A stretch of DNA of 64,000 nt from Luidia sarsii (Eukaryota; Echinodermata; Asteroidea; Paxillosida; Luidiidae): positions 21,149,221 to 21,213,220 of the forward strand of contig OX465105.1 in NCBI GenBank assembly GCA_949987565.1, written 5' to 3'. How positions within the stretch are numbered: the first letter of the stretch is position 1; the number at the start of each line of letters is the position of its first letter. This document shows, piece after piece, positions 48,259 to 60,795 of this stretch. A program made the position numbers and the translations under genes. A model generated the notes under the pieces. It did not search any database. It was not told the origin of the DNA and saw only the letters and a list, made by a program, of their open reading frames with translations.

Positions 48259-49570
48259 GGTTAATACAAAAACAACTCCCTTTCACTTGATTGCCTCGAT
48301 CAGATCGGTGAGATCATCACTATTTTTACCATTCTAAATATTTTTTTTCAGATGTCAGTAACCAACTTGACACACAATTCGCTTCCGGGGACGTTCGAGG
48401 TTTGTGTCGCAACAGCGCCCCCAACAGTTCAAACAAATAATAATAAATAAACTGAGGCCGTTTAGAAAAACATTGGTCGCGGCTTGCGATAGTTATAAGC
48501 GCAGTGGACTTGGATGCAGCCGCTCATAAACGGCTTCCACTTCCCCTATGTGTAATATGAAGCCACAGCCAATAAATACGGTACAGAGATGAGCAAAAAG
48601 CACATTTCCGTTTCCAGTATATCAACTCTACGGCAAAAAAACCCACATTTTTATTAGCCCTCAAGAGAGGGCGCTTTTCCAAGGTCCATTATGCAAAGGA
48701 ATTGAACGTCAACTTAGATTTTGCTATCGTGATGCTCTAGTAGCTGGCTTATTTCCAAGCTTTCTAAGACAATAAACACAGGGTTATAAACAAACAGGTG
48801 ATTATTATCAAAAGAATCTTGTATCCCGGTTAACCACAGAGCAAAAGATACGGACTGATGAACAGCTTCATAATTGAGTCCAAGGTCTTCAATTCAGCTT
48901 CCGTACGGCGCGCGTCGCGTACCTGGCTGACAGTTTGGCCGAGAGGGAAGAATTTTTAAAAACTGAGATGATTGCAGGATGAGCAGGACATTAATTTTTT
49001 TTCTCAGACGGTAGAACCAGAGAAGGATCGAAACGTCGGGCCCTTATTTTTCCATTTAAGTTAGTACAGCAGTTTGCAACATTTTTTTAGAATTACTTTT
49101 GGACTTGAAATGGTCGACAAAGCCAATTGTCTCGGTTTATCTCCCACTGGCTTGTCAAATCGTTTCCTTTAATAATCTTCCCTTGGTGCGCCATAGCTGT
49201 ATTATACCGCTTTGACACCTCAGGTAGTTTTCATCATTTTGTGTGTGGGGGTCAACAAGAAGGATTGACTTTCCTCCGCACCCACAAGCCTTAACAGAAG
49301 TCCAACAAACATTAATCATGTCATGCACCCACACACTCCAGCGCCTCATCGCGCCAAGTCCCCTTCATATTCATATTATACCCCCCCCCTCTAGTCAGCG
49401 AGTACGGCCCATCCGTCCAGGCCGAAGCGTCGATTTTCCTCTCACCGGTTCATTATTTTGATTTTCAGATCCACACCTTTCCTTCGAAGAGTCCAATCCA
49501 TTTGGTGTATCCGCATACCTTACTTATGTAGGCTATATTATTATACGACTTCCAGCTTGCAAAGTTTCGA
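48259..49570. other. Upstream region of ANKRD13
   Basis: No exon is seen. A family E core (GGATCGAAACGTCGGGCCC at 49026-49044) and its tail lie here. The promoter is not identifiable by a TATA box. Confidence 0.4.
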
Positions 49571-49571
49571 A

Positions 49572-49690
49572 TCCGGTAAGAGCGCTGGTATACGCAAAAA
49601 CCAGAGGTCTCGGGTTCAAGTCCCCCGGTGCAGTCAAAGTTTTCTTTGCCATTTTTCAGAATTGTTCACAAAAGTTTACGGTCAGTTCCT
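49572..49690 (+). mobile_element. tRNA-derived SINE copy 7, 5' truncated
   Basis: GGTCTCGGGTTCAAGTCCCC, then CAGTCAAAGTTTTCTTTGCC and CATTTTTCAGAATTGTTC. Confidence 0.75.
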
Positions 49691-49854
49691 CCTATGATTA
49701 TTTTTTGGGACTAATAATTATTAATAAGGATTGGCATGAATTGGGTCTGTGGTCAAAGTCACCCCCGAGTCGTTAGGGAAGAAAGGACCTTCTACCTAAA
49801 GTGGGTCGCCCGTATTCACGAAGAGCTTTAATTAATATCAATTACATAATTATG

Positions 49855-50575
49855 CAAATGTTGCAAACTGCTTACTGACTAAAATGACCAAAATTCAGAT
49901 CTCACAAAAAAAGAGGGCCTAACTTTTCAAGCCTTTACTTTCCCACTTTTTTATTTCCTTTGAATGGTAATTTACGCTTTATTCTGATTTGTTGAGTAAT
50001 AATCCTTCTTTTGTGTTCACTTCCAGTTCCACCACATTTTCTCTTCCTTCATCTTGTCCCTTTGATCTTATTCATGTTTATACTCGTTGCCAACCCTTTC
50101 GACCTTTGGTCTATAATAATTATTATACCAGCTTCCCATATTCCCACCTCCTCTCTGTTTTTTTTTTTTTTTAGAAAGGCTCCGCCAAGGATCGTAACGT
50201 CTGGCCCTGTAAATTGGGAGCCGATAATTATTATTATTATTCATGGTTTATTATCAAAAATCTCATTTACAGCAAATAGCTGAATTACAGAGAATTTTAC
50301 ATAAGAATTCATATAAAATGGTATAAAACGTTCAGAGATTTAAAGAGGGACAAACAAGTTAGAGCGGACCAGATATAAGACAAAATAATAGAAACATTGT
50401 AACAATCAAGATAAATATACAAGTACTAGATCGAGTAAAATATACACTAAGACTCAAAATTTATACTGTATGTGTATTATACAAAGAAAATCTTCCATCC
50501 TTGTCACTCTGCCTTTGAGTTTGAGAAAATTTAATGTCCTGCTAGGATCGAAACGTCAGGCCCACTAAATTTCGA
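49855..50575. repeat. Family E fragments, three pieces
   Basis: The tail only (GCAAACTGCTTACTGACTAA) is at 49861. A decayed core, AAGGCTCCGCCAAGGATCG then TAACG, is at 50176, preceded by the pyrimidine-rich arm (50005-50160). A core with GTCCTGCTAGGATCGAAACG is at 50535-50554. Confidence 0.65.
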
Positions 50576-51430
50576 GATCCTTAAATATTGTTTAGACTCT
50601 GCGTAAAATAGGGAATGGGGCTGTTTTTGAAGCGTTCTGTTCTACAGCGAGTTACATAACACTGGTCTGAGTTGACTGTTTGAAATCAAGAGAGCATGGC
50701 AGACAATTAAGTTAATCTTATTCTTAACATGTAGACAGTATAGTTCATTACATCCCTGACAAGACTCTGAATATTCCCGTCACTTCGACCATTGTATCAA
50801 GTGAATTGTATTATAGGCTCCATGGATTTTTTTTTAACTTGCCCCCACTTTTCCGTGAACCGTTTCCCTACTGTTATGATTCCGTCTGCGTAAATAATTG
50901 AAACCACTGTGCCCGCAACTCACAACTCCGCCAAATAAAATGAATGCATACCAAACCAGCGGTTTAATCATCACATGGATCTTTAACGAAAGAAACAATG
51001 ACCACATGTTGAGCAGAAAATTCCGTGAACTCCTGTTTATCCCTCCAAGTTCTCGGCCTCGGTTTGCGAGGAAGACGGAATTCTCCGAACGATGATGAAT
51101 CCCCCACCAGGTCCGTCCGGGTTCCTCGCCGGGCGAGGTCATTGCACCTCCTGACTCCTTCATAAGACACACCCCCACCGACTACTCGATTAATATCAAG
51201 GGGGGTGTTTCAAACTTCGAAAGAGAATAACCCATGGCTTTCCAGTCATGCAAAGAGAAATCAGATTTACGCAAGGACAACCAATAATATACAAATAAAC
51301 AATGAAAGATCAGAAATTCTATAAATCCTTTCAAAGTGATTTAAGAGGAGTGATTTCATTGGGGGAAATGATTTTATAACCCCTCAAAACTTTGATTGGT
51401 ACAGTCCTCATTAGCATAAGAATAGCTTCA
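50576..51430. other. Intergenic, nothing recognised
   Basis: The 114-codon minus frame at 50834-51178 has no recognisable family or codon bias; I do not call it a gene. Confidence 0.35.
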
Positions 51431-51671
51431 AAATAACGCACGTGAGCCCGCACACATTGAATTTGTGTGATCAGCAAGGACACTGTGTGCGTAGCACCGT
51501 GTGGACATTGTGCCAAAGTTTTTCAGGATCTGACGGACACCTTGCGGCACAATTCTCCAAACAACGGACACTGAATGAATTGCCGGCGAGAAATGCCATT
51601 TCGTCGTTTGCTGAGCCGCACTGGATTCGATAATTTCACGGTTTGATAAGTGTTCGTTCCGATCGACAAAG

Positions 51672-51716
51672 ATGACCGCTTTGACTGAGGTCGGAGAGGA
51701 GGGTCTCCGTAAGATG
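51672..51716 (+). CDS. Candidate first coding exon of an unidentified gene
   Basis: ATG followed by 14 codons (MTALTEVGEEGLRKM), ending exactly at a strong donor, ATG then GTGAGT. The 250 bp upstream are richer in CpG than the surroundings (CATTTCGTCG, TTCGTTCCGATCGAC), like an invertebrate promoter. No downstream exon was found in the window, so the first intron would be long. The protein is not recognised. Confidence 0.35.
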
Positions 51717-52120
51717 GTGAGTTTCGGCCGGGGAGTCAGCGCTGACAGTGACAGGTTGTTCGGGAATGCACCCCGTTCACCGGTGACACTTGTTGTTGTA
51801 CAACTCATTTGACATTTACGGGCTTTCGTTTTGTTTTCAGAGTGAGCATCCGGCCTCGCTCATATGTGTGTCTTGTGTGGTGTTTCTTTTACTTTTAGAC
51901 TAGAGCCAGACGGATGTTTTTTGTCGATCGAGTCTTTACAATTTACACGAGGTCAATAGTCTACAGTGCTAAAGAAGAATGTTTAGTTAGTACATGTACT
52001 ACAATTTGACAAGCAAGTTGACAGCTACAACAATAATGTAGATTACCGTATACTATTAGTTACTATTGTGCCTGGTAGGAGTATTGGCCTTATGTAGGCC
52101 TACATGTACATGTACATGTA
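51717..52120. other. Nothing recognised
   Basis: Possibly the first intron of the candidate gene at 51672. No exon or element is seen. Confidence 0.3.
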
Positions 52121-52124
52121 TTAA

Positions 52125-52478
52125 AGCCCCTACACAACATTGGTAAGACCGAAAAGCAGAAATGTTCACATTTACATTGAAACGTACAGTTTGAAGATGG
52201 TTATATAGTAGAAACCTTGCACTGAAATATTTCTGCCTAAAAAAAGGAAAATGTATTTTTGGAAAAAAGAGTAAAGAAATCGTTTACGTCTCACCACTAG
52301 ATCTAAAGACTAGCTTAAACACTTTCAAGAAACAAATTAATTTTTTTGTCACTATTTTTTCGAGACTCGGTTAGCGGGTTGAGCTGAAATTGTCACAGGT
52401 GTGCTATTTCGTGCATATGTTGCATCAGACAATGTATGGATGCTAATCTTTTACCTCGACCAATGTTGTGTTATCCCT
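52125..52478 (+). mobile_element. MITE family A copy 4
   Basis: TTAA then AGCCCCTACACAACATTGGT at the left; CCAATGTTGTGTTATCCCT then TTAA at the right. Confidence 0.87.
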
Positions 52479-52482
52479 TTAA

Positions 52483-53205
52483 GCCTATGTACTATTGTTA
52501 TCATCATATTTTAAGTTGTACCCCTTGCTCTATCTGTGGTTGTTCTATCGGTATTTACTAAGTTGTAAGTTATACTTGTAGGTGTACTATTGTAGTTCAC
52601 TCAGCAGATTAACTCGATCGCAAAGGGAAAGATTCTAGTCAGTAGTTGGCAAGATTTTAGTTAAATAGTATACCATCACAGTAAAAGGGTGGGAAAAAGA
52701 CGTAGATTCACAATAGACCACCCATTAATATTATTATGTAGAAAATAGCCATTGTCTGGCACAACCACTTACCGAAAAAAGTGGACTTACAGTTTTCCCC
52801 CCAAATCGTGATTTTGTTACAGGTATGTTACTGTAGGAATAGTGAAGTGCATGTTTTGTTCACAGCCGCATACTAGCCGTCATCAGGTTGACACGCACTT
52901 TTCACTGAAAATCATGATTTTGGGGAATACTGTAAGTCCATTTATTTTGATTTTATTGAAATTTCATCAAAAGAAAAAAAAATGACTGGGAACTTTTTGA
53001 TGTTTGGAACAAATCTTCCATCTTGATCACAATTTGTCAGCAAGACGTTGACGTCATGTAAATGTACACTGCTGCATATACTGTACAGTACATATTATAT
53101 CGCGATTGTGCGCACCTTGTCGAGTCCGCTCTTTTGTGCGCATCATGGCCATGCTGACTTTTTACCTAGCATGATCACTGACCTACAGTCTACAGATGTA
53201 AAGTA
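52483..53205. other. Nothing recognised
   Basis: No gene; a short imperfect inverted segment (ATCGTGATTTTG near 52806, AAAATCATGATTTTG near 52910). Confidence 0.35.
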
Positions 53206-53209
53206 CATC

Positions 53210-53391
53210 GCAGTGGCTGTTGTTACGGCAGTCGTCCGTGTGGTTCCCTGACTTGATTGTATTTCGTCAGCATTGCAGGCTGGTTGAACCAGTCTATTAG
53301 CTGATAGTCTGGTTCCAAGAGCTAAACATCCTGACAAATACTGTGAAGTCAGGGAACCACACGGACGACTGTCGTAACAACAGCCACTGCG
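53210..53391. mobile_element. 182-bp long-TIR MITE (copy 2)
   Basis: Same element as 9581-9762, inverted; about the same length with only a few differences visible. No target duplication is visible around this copy. Confidence 0.85.
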
Positions 53392-53629
53392 AAAATTCAT
53401 TCTGTTGCTCTACGCATGATCACCACGGGATCAGCATGCTTCATGTATGGAGAATCGAGATGTCTTGACGGAATTGATGTGGCAGGATCCACTGTTAATG
53501 TGACTAGACAGTGTACATGATCAAGTGGGTGGATCTGCCCTGCAACATTTAGCTTAACCTGCATTTCACTTGTATAGGTGACCCACATACCAGACATAGA
53601 GGCTGGGCTGCACCTAGCTGATGGGCTGA

Positions 53630-54110
53630 GTGTACAGTGCATTGTACATGTACATGTACACTGTACATGCATGCACATTGTACAGTGTACATACAGTCTT
53701 ACCATGGAGGAATATCTCTTCTAATTCCTCCATGGTCTTACCATGGAGAGTTGACCCATTGGGGAATTCAGACAATTTCCTTTTCTTTGGTGGCTGAACT
53801 GCCTCCCAAGTCTTCCTCTAGACTGTAGTCTGTATTACAAAGTACAAACACATGAGGCCACTCCTTGATACTCGAGGGCCTGGCCAACAGTGCATATGTA
53901 CATGTAGTACTACATGTACACACATGTAAACGCACATGTACAGTATAATTATACATAATGTATTATGTACATGTGTACTCTGTACACTGCACGTATACTG
54001 TAAGCCTAGCATGTGGTCCCTAAAGTTCACTTATTATGCACATGTACACTGTACATGTATGGGTGCACACATACATGTATACATACATGTACATGTACAT
54101 GTCAGTAGGC
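53630..54110. repeat. TGTACATG-rich segment
   Basis: Clusters of the self-complementary words TGTACA, ACATGT and TACATGTA, not in strict tandem register. Similar clusters recur near 54950, 55140, 56640-56880 and 60370. Confidence 0.7.
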
Positions 54111-54505
54111 CTACCCTGTGGAAGGTTCAGGAGCATGGACAAGTCATGGTACATGCACAGGGTCAAGCGGTGCAAATTCCTTGTGTTGCTTCAATGCAAA
54201 GTAAAACCATGGTGAAACCAAATCTATCAGACCCGCACAGCTGACTGAATACTTACCAACTTGTAGCGCACACACGCAGTACATGCAAGCTTACCTCAGC
54301 AAAACATTCCTTTGGAGAGGAGAGTGCTGGCCGGCCATGCCTTGTTCCCTGGATGCCCAATCTTGGCCTGAAATTCGAGAAAAGTGTTCCGGAAGACCTC
54401 ACCAGTAAAGACTAAACCTATGGACGGGCAATGGCTGCTGACCCAGCATGTGTCTCAAAGTCGAACACACCAGGAGTCCTAGCATGGTCCCTGGCAGACC
54501 CAGAC

Positions 54506-54730
54506 AGGGTCCAGTTTCATAGAGATGAGAGCATCAACATTTGCTTTTAAGCGTGAAAAACCTTAGCTCATAAAGTCTGAGCACCTACTGCTTGAAGTTG
54601 AATACATTTTCAAGTCAATTGAACTAAGCGCTGTTGTGAGGTAGGCCTATAGTTGGCAACCACATTTTAACGAGGAACTATTTTTTATGTTTAGCAGGTT
54701 TTCAAGTTTAGGCGGCTCTATGCAATTTCA
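54506..54730. mobile_element. MITE family C copy 5
   Basis: GGGTCCAGTTTCATAGAGAT at the left and TTAGGCGGCTCTATGCAATT at the right. The interior is diverged. Confidence 0.6.
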
Positions 54731-57700
54731 TACAATGCATACAATGTAGTCATATTGCTGTTCGGTCTGAGACTGAAAAAGAGTAAAAAAGATTTGTGCT
54801 TAAATATTATATTATATTATGCTTATTATATTATTATATTTAGTTGCTTATTACCAACTGAAATTACCTGAAAAGAATAAATCATTTTTGTAGGCTGCAC
54901 ATTACAAGTGCAGTTAGAAGCTGTGACATTTTAGTTCTAGGAAGAATCTTCCATGTACATGTACATGTGTACCTGTATATGTGTACATGTGTAAAATCTA
55001 CATTCTTCATAATTTGAGAATGGTCATGCTGGAATTCAAACATCAGGCCCTTTTGGAGATTGTGGAGATATATTGTGCCACACCATAGAGTACAGAGGTA
55101 CATACACACTGTATATGTATGTAAAACTATGTATACGTACATGTAGTACCAATCGATACCTTTATTGGTAGTGGTACATAATATGTACATGTACAATGCA
55201 GTAGATGTACGCGATACGGATACAATTGGCAGACTGCGCATATACACAATGTGCTTGTTCGGTAGAGTAAATGTGAGCAATAGTGTAAATCACTGCCTCA
55301 CTTTTTTTTCTTAAAGGTAAATGCATGCTTGCACAGATTGATCCCTTGGACAATGGTTGGCTGCCACAGAAAGTAGTGCGGGCCTCGGGGCAGTGCATGG
55401 AGCCCTTAAAGCCCCAAACTTTGCCTCCACAAAGGAAACAGTTCTGAAGGCACCAGGCACTGGCAGGCTCCTTGAGAAAGTAGCCCAGTTGAATGGAGCC
55501 CTTTCTGAACGACTTGGCTGTAAGGCTTCTGATCATGCACAAGTCTATGGAAGCTGCTATGGAGCGACTCAGTGAAGCATATTCCCATAGTATTGCATGT
55601 TACTGTGAGCCATGGCCATTGGCCAGTGACCTTGGTCAGGGTTTAGGCATGTAGCTTGTGTAGTAGGAAGTGCAAATGATGTGCATGTTGATTTGGCATA
55701 GTACATGTAGTTCACTTGTAGTACTCATGTGTAGATTTAAATTAAACTTCAAAAGCAAGGTCCCCCTGTTTCTTCTAGCCTTATCCTCTGGGCCCAATTT
55801 CTTGAGACCTAACAGCTAACTGTACTCTGGCACTGGATGGGAGGGTAAACTCCCCCCAAAAAACATCCAGCATTTGCAGAAAATTCATAACTGTAAGCCT
55901 ATTTTACGGGCAAGCAATGCAGTTTTCCCAGATTTTTTTTTTGCTTGTGGGCATTGGTCAAAACCCATTGGCTAATTCTTGGCTGCAAGCGATCACCTGG
56001 TATCTAGCAAGATCTCACAGCGTGACAGAACGTTCCATTGAAATTGGTCTCTGGTTGCTTCTGCTCGACAAGTCAGTGACTAACGCACACTGAATTGTTG
56101 CCAAACCATACACAAGCTCAGTCTGTGTTCCTTGGCAAGGCTTCCCTAATGCCGAGTGTAAATAGATGGGCTGAGATTTGAGAATTGATGCGTTGAGATT
56201 TGAGAATAGAGTACACTGTGCTATTGTCTTCTCACTCTTCTGCTCACTCTCCTGACCACCACGTACTTCTTTCTTTGGAACTTCTTTCATAGGGGGTCTA
56301 TCTGTATATAATGCCCTTTCCCAATTGATAGAATTCGGAAATACTTTGAGTGAGACTGGATTGTTTTGTAGGCAGGGAATGGCCAGAGTTACTGGTTCAT
56401 CTACTACTTCTACTACAACCACACATAACAAGTTCATCCCAGGGGAGTGTGGAAATCCTAAAGACATTCACTAAAATTTGAGTCAGGATTGTCAGTTTTT
56501 CATAAGTATGATTTGGATATCATTGAATATCAGTGCTTGCTATAGAAATGTCCTAGTAGAAACCTATCAATCCATGCACATCTAGCAAATTAGCTGTAGG
56601 CCTTTTTGAATTTGATGAAGAAGATTCACAACAAACTAAAAACTCTCAGATTCTTGTCCAACACTTTGCATTGTACATACAGTACATGTTTATGATTGTG
56701 ATATATACATGTAACATGTAGTAGAGGTGTTACCAGTTTGTCAATGTACATGTACATGTGTACAGTGCACATAATCAGTGCAGATAATGCACATGTACCC
56801 TACATGTACATGTAGGCCTATAATTATCAACTTTGCAGTACATGTACATTGTGTACAGTAGGCCTACATGTACAGTGTAGACCTAAAGTAGTGTATGCCC
56901 CACATTATGCATTGGTGACTGGCTTTCCCATGCTTGTTGCAGTGGTGCTGTTCCAATAAAAAACAAACAACTTTGCACCTTTGCACTTGCCAAATGCCTC
57001 CGACCGGAAATAACCAAGAGACGTTAGGAAAACAAGCTTTGTAAAACAAGTCTCCCTGAAACACATCGACCAAGGGAAAACAATCCTATAGCTCACTGTA
57101 TAATAGTTTTGTTCACTTCACCCGCCACATAGCAAGTAGCCCAGCAGTACTAGAAGCAAACCTGCTCATGGTACATGTACCTGTATTTGTAACCTTTGAC
57201 CTTAATTTACAATTTTGGTGCTGGAAGGCACTTGTTGGTGGGTGGTAACCAAGGGCAACCATATATGCACTATGCAGTGTGTAATGTGCAGGGAACTACA
57301 CTGTAAATGTTTCTATGCATTAACTGGTATGTATCCCCATTCCCCTCCATGGGTATCCTCAGGAATGAGGATCGAAGGCCTATGCATTGTACAGTACATG
57401 CACAGTCAAATGAGTCCATGTACCTGCCAGTCATTCTGTGTGGTTGTAATGCAGTCTCACCCCAGTGTATTATAACTTAGTACATTCTGTACAACCAAGG
57501 AGGTATTAGGCGAGCACACATGAACACTTGGGTCATGTGCAGGTCTTGGGGGTAACACACCTGTTGCTTTTAGTTCTACTTGGCTAAGTTGGCTTTGCAT
57601 GCCTATTAAAGGTGCTCTCTGCTGCATTACAACTCTCTCTTAGTTGTTGTTTTAAAAGGTGCTCCTCTTCTGAAGATTGGATGGTCCTATAGTACATTGA

Positions 57701-58125
57701 AGGTGTCCTTTCCTGAGTTTGAGATAGCTTTTTTGAGATAGAGACACATTTTAAAGGTGCATCATCTCAGAGATTTGAGTTGCTGTTTGTTGAATTGAAG
57801 GTGTCCTTTGTTGAGTTTGAGGTGCATCACTGAGTGCAATGTGGAGGTACCCTTTCAAAAAAGGCCATTGTGAATTTAATGTTGCCCCTCACTAGACCCG
57901 AACGTCTATGGATACCGAACATGTTAAATAGTGTCTGAGAAACCTGAACTTCAGATCCTTTTTAAAATCTCTCCCAGTAGTGAGTTATGATGTTAAGAAA
58001 ACCATCGGTTTGTCAGAATTCTCCACAAGCCTTAACTTTCCCCATGTTTTTTTAAGTCTTCGTGGTGAGTTGGGTCTTGGCATTGAGGCATATTGATTAT
58101 TGACAGACTTTCTTTGATTTCTCAA
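54731..58125. other. 3.4 kb without a recognised gene
   Basis: TGTACATG-rich in places. Open frames up to 150 codons (56015-56467, minus) lack family resemblance, splice context and codon bias. Confidence 0.35.
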
Positions 58126-58127
58126 AA

Positions 58128-58320
58128 TTTAGTGGGCCTGACGTTTCGATCCTAGCAGGACCTTTCTCAAAGGCAGAGTGACAAGGACAAAACAGATACA
58201 GGAAGGAAGGGGGTAGAGAGTGAATAGGACACGGATGACAAACAAAGAACAAAAAGGAAAGCTGGTAGGGTGAGATCAAAGGGAAGGGCAGAGAGTAGTA
58301 GGGTAGGGTTAAGTTATTTG
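58128..58320 (-). repeat. Family E, longest copy with pyrimidine-rich 5' arm
   Basis: Minus strand: a C/T-rich arm (58315-58190), CACTCTGCCTTTGAGAAAGG, TCC, TGCTA, GGATC, GAAACGTCAGGCCCACTAAA. The arm matches 5690-5860. Confidence 0.75.
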
Positions 58321-59400
58321 ATTTGGGAGGATTCTGAAGAATTGCGGATGCATGAAACCCCCAGTCAGCATGGGGCATGGGTTGAACTGTACTGTACCAT
58401 TCATGGCATGTCATAACAAATGATAGTATTTCATTTCTCACTGCAATGAGACGTCTCCCTGAACCTAGGCCTACCTGAACCCACATGTGCTCTAACTACA
58501 CATTCAATCTTACACTGAATTGCAAAACTGATCAATATGCTTTTACTCTGGCTTTAATTAAACCATTGATCCAGTGCACTCCCTGGCGGTCGTCACCAGC
58601 TGAACCTCAAATTGGTTTTCTGTCAACGCGCCGTACGTCTCGTTTTTGCTTGTCGCACTCCCCGTCCCGGCTTTTCCTCCGAAAGTCAACCCATCTAGGC
58701 ATGGAAAGGGAGACATGGAAGCCAACCGAGTGGGCTGAGCCAATGGGAGGCGTGGACGATTTCTGAAGTCACGGGGAATCGTTGTTATTCTCTCAGCGCG
58801 GATTCTTTGCAGCATCTGCTCAGTCTTCTCTCGAGTCTCGATCCCACACACTCCAGTCAGTTCAAAAGGCTCCAGAGGCAGATAATGAAATGATACGCCC
58901 CAGTGCTACCCACCTACATGTTTACATACATATACACACACACAGATACATGTGCAGCATACCTATGTAATTACCCACATATAGTGTTAGTACTTGGTAC
59001 ACATACTGTACATTCATGAATCATGAGCAAGCAAGGAAATTAAAGATTCAACATACTGGCTTGGTCCTACATTATTTACAGTTACCATTTTGTTGTGAAC
59101 TTGTGACTATAGATTTATGCAGGTTTATTAATATGGGATTTGAATGACTGGTCAGTGCCTGCCTAATTGGAGGCCTATATAGATGTGTTCAAAATGCTTT
59201 CAGACCAAAACCGAGACCCCGAGGGCCAAGATAGAGAGTCGCTGGTGACAAGTTTGCAGTCGGTCTGCGCCCAGGACCACTGTCCCCCCCATCTGTGCAT
59301 CTTTAATGGGATTTTCCACCTGATTGCCCAATGCCCACACATAATTTCATTGACACGTTGGTCCGATGACGACGACGACGAGAAGATCTGGTCATTTGCT
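58321..59400. other. Possible promoter region, no exon assigned
   Basis: 58600-58870 has several CpGs and a CCAATGGGAG motif near 58739, which would suit a promoter, but nothing certain follows. Confidence 0.25.
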
Positions 59401-59411
59401 TCGGAGAGAGA

Positions 59412-59553
59412 ATGGCCGCCGAGCGCAGGGCACTCTGTTTGACTAACAAGCAAGCCACGACGAAACCGGAATCGTACATAATGTTCACTGCAATCAGCCC
59501 AGCCTCCTCGGGTGTATCCAGAAGGATTGTATATTTTGTGCCCTGTGAATACG
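59412..59553 (+). CDS. Candidate alternative first exon
   Basis: ATG in GAGAATGGCC opens a 51-codon frame (MAAERRALCLTNKQ..., with FTAISPASSGVSRRIVYF). It passes a possible donor (TACG then GTAACT) before a stop at 59565. A CpG-containing upstream region supports a start here. The peptide is not recognised and the splice is weak. Confidence 0.22.
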
Positions 59554-60420
59554 GTAACTTGTTTTGAGAGATAGGTTGTTACATTTCCCCAGGATGCATC
59601 GTCGGATGAATGCAGGAGGTGAGAAGATTTGGGCTAGTTTACTTTTCTTGGCAAAGCACATTTCTTCACATTCGTGCAATTTCACGATGTTCGCCGTAAA
59701 TACTCCCAGACCGCAGGGGGTGCGTCCGAAAGCCGGAAATATCCTGTTATTTATACCCCCCCTTCCAGGTTCTGCAAGCTATATAGAGTAGATTGAGTGC
59801 TTGTACATTCTGGAAGGCTATTTGGACTGGTTGACTTATTTTTAGTCGGAATGCTTGCTCCCACGATGCCTGAGATGTGTTCAGTGGACATGCATGAGAT
59901 CCACTTGATTTGTTTTCTGGGTAAAGTTGTTGTGCATGCGGGCCGCACTCTGTGATGTGCACAGACAACATGTTGGGAAATGCTTACGGAAACTTGAAAT
60001 GCGTGTTCACCACCACTGTTTAGTTCGTCAAAATATTTAGATCTTGCTAGTGCATGCTACGCGTATTGTCAGCCCTGAGGGCTGCTCTTTAGTAGTGAGC
60101 AAATCTTGACGATGTATGTACAGTATGTAGAGTATACATCCAGGCATACTGTAATGTACACATGGGATGCAGGTGTGCTCGTAAATCATCTATAAATCAT
60201 CTCCGTACATGAAGACTTATAAGAGTAGGCTGCCAACATTTAGTTTTAAAAATAAAACATTCACATATTGCTGGAATTCAGTCATAGTGAGTTGTTTGTT
60301 GGCTCAGTCACACAGTGCATGGAATTTCCTACTAGAAATGCAACACAAGGCTTGTGATAGTGATACTGTCCATGTACATGTACATGTAGGCCGTACAGTA
60401 CTTTAAATTGTCACAGTTAC
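59554..60420. other. Nothing recognised
   Basis: No supported gene or element. Confidence 0.3.
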
Positions 60421-60424
60421 TTAA

Positions 60425-60791
60425 AGCCCTACACAACATTGGTCGAGGTCAAAGAATAGCATCCGTACGTTGTCTGATCCAACATATGCATGACATAGCA
60501 CACCTGTGAAAATTTCAGCTCAATCCGCCAACCGAGTCTCGAGAAAATTGTGAAAACCGCTTCATTTGTTTCGCGAAAATGCAGCATTCAACGCCGTACT
60601 GTTCCGAAAAATAGTTTATATCTCGATGAGACATAAACTATTTCTTTTACTCATTTCTCCCCAAATACAACATTTTAGTCAGAAATATTTCAGTGCGAGG
60701 TTTCTACTATAATCATCTTCAAACTGTATAAGTTTCATGTTCATCTGTGAACATTTCTGTTTGTCGATCTTACCAATGTTGTGTAGGGGCT
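60425..60791 (-). mobile_element. MITE family A copy 5
   Basis: TTAA then AGCCCTACACAACATTGGTC at the left; ACCAATGTTGTGTAGGGGCT then TTTA at the right. The interior is complete and close to consensus. Confidence 0.87.
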
Positions 60792-60795
60792 TTTA

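Noticed and set aside
50834..51178. 114-codon minus frame
   Set aside because: No family resemblance, signal or splice support; length is compatible with chance.
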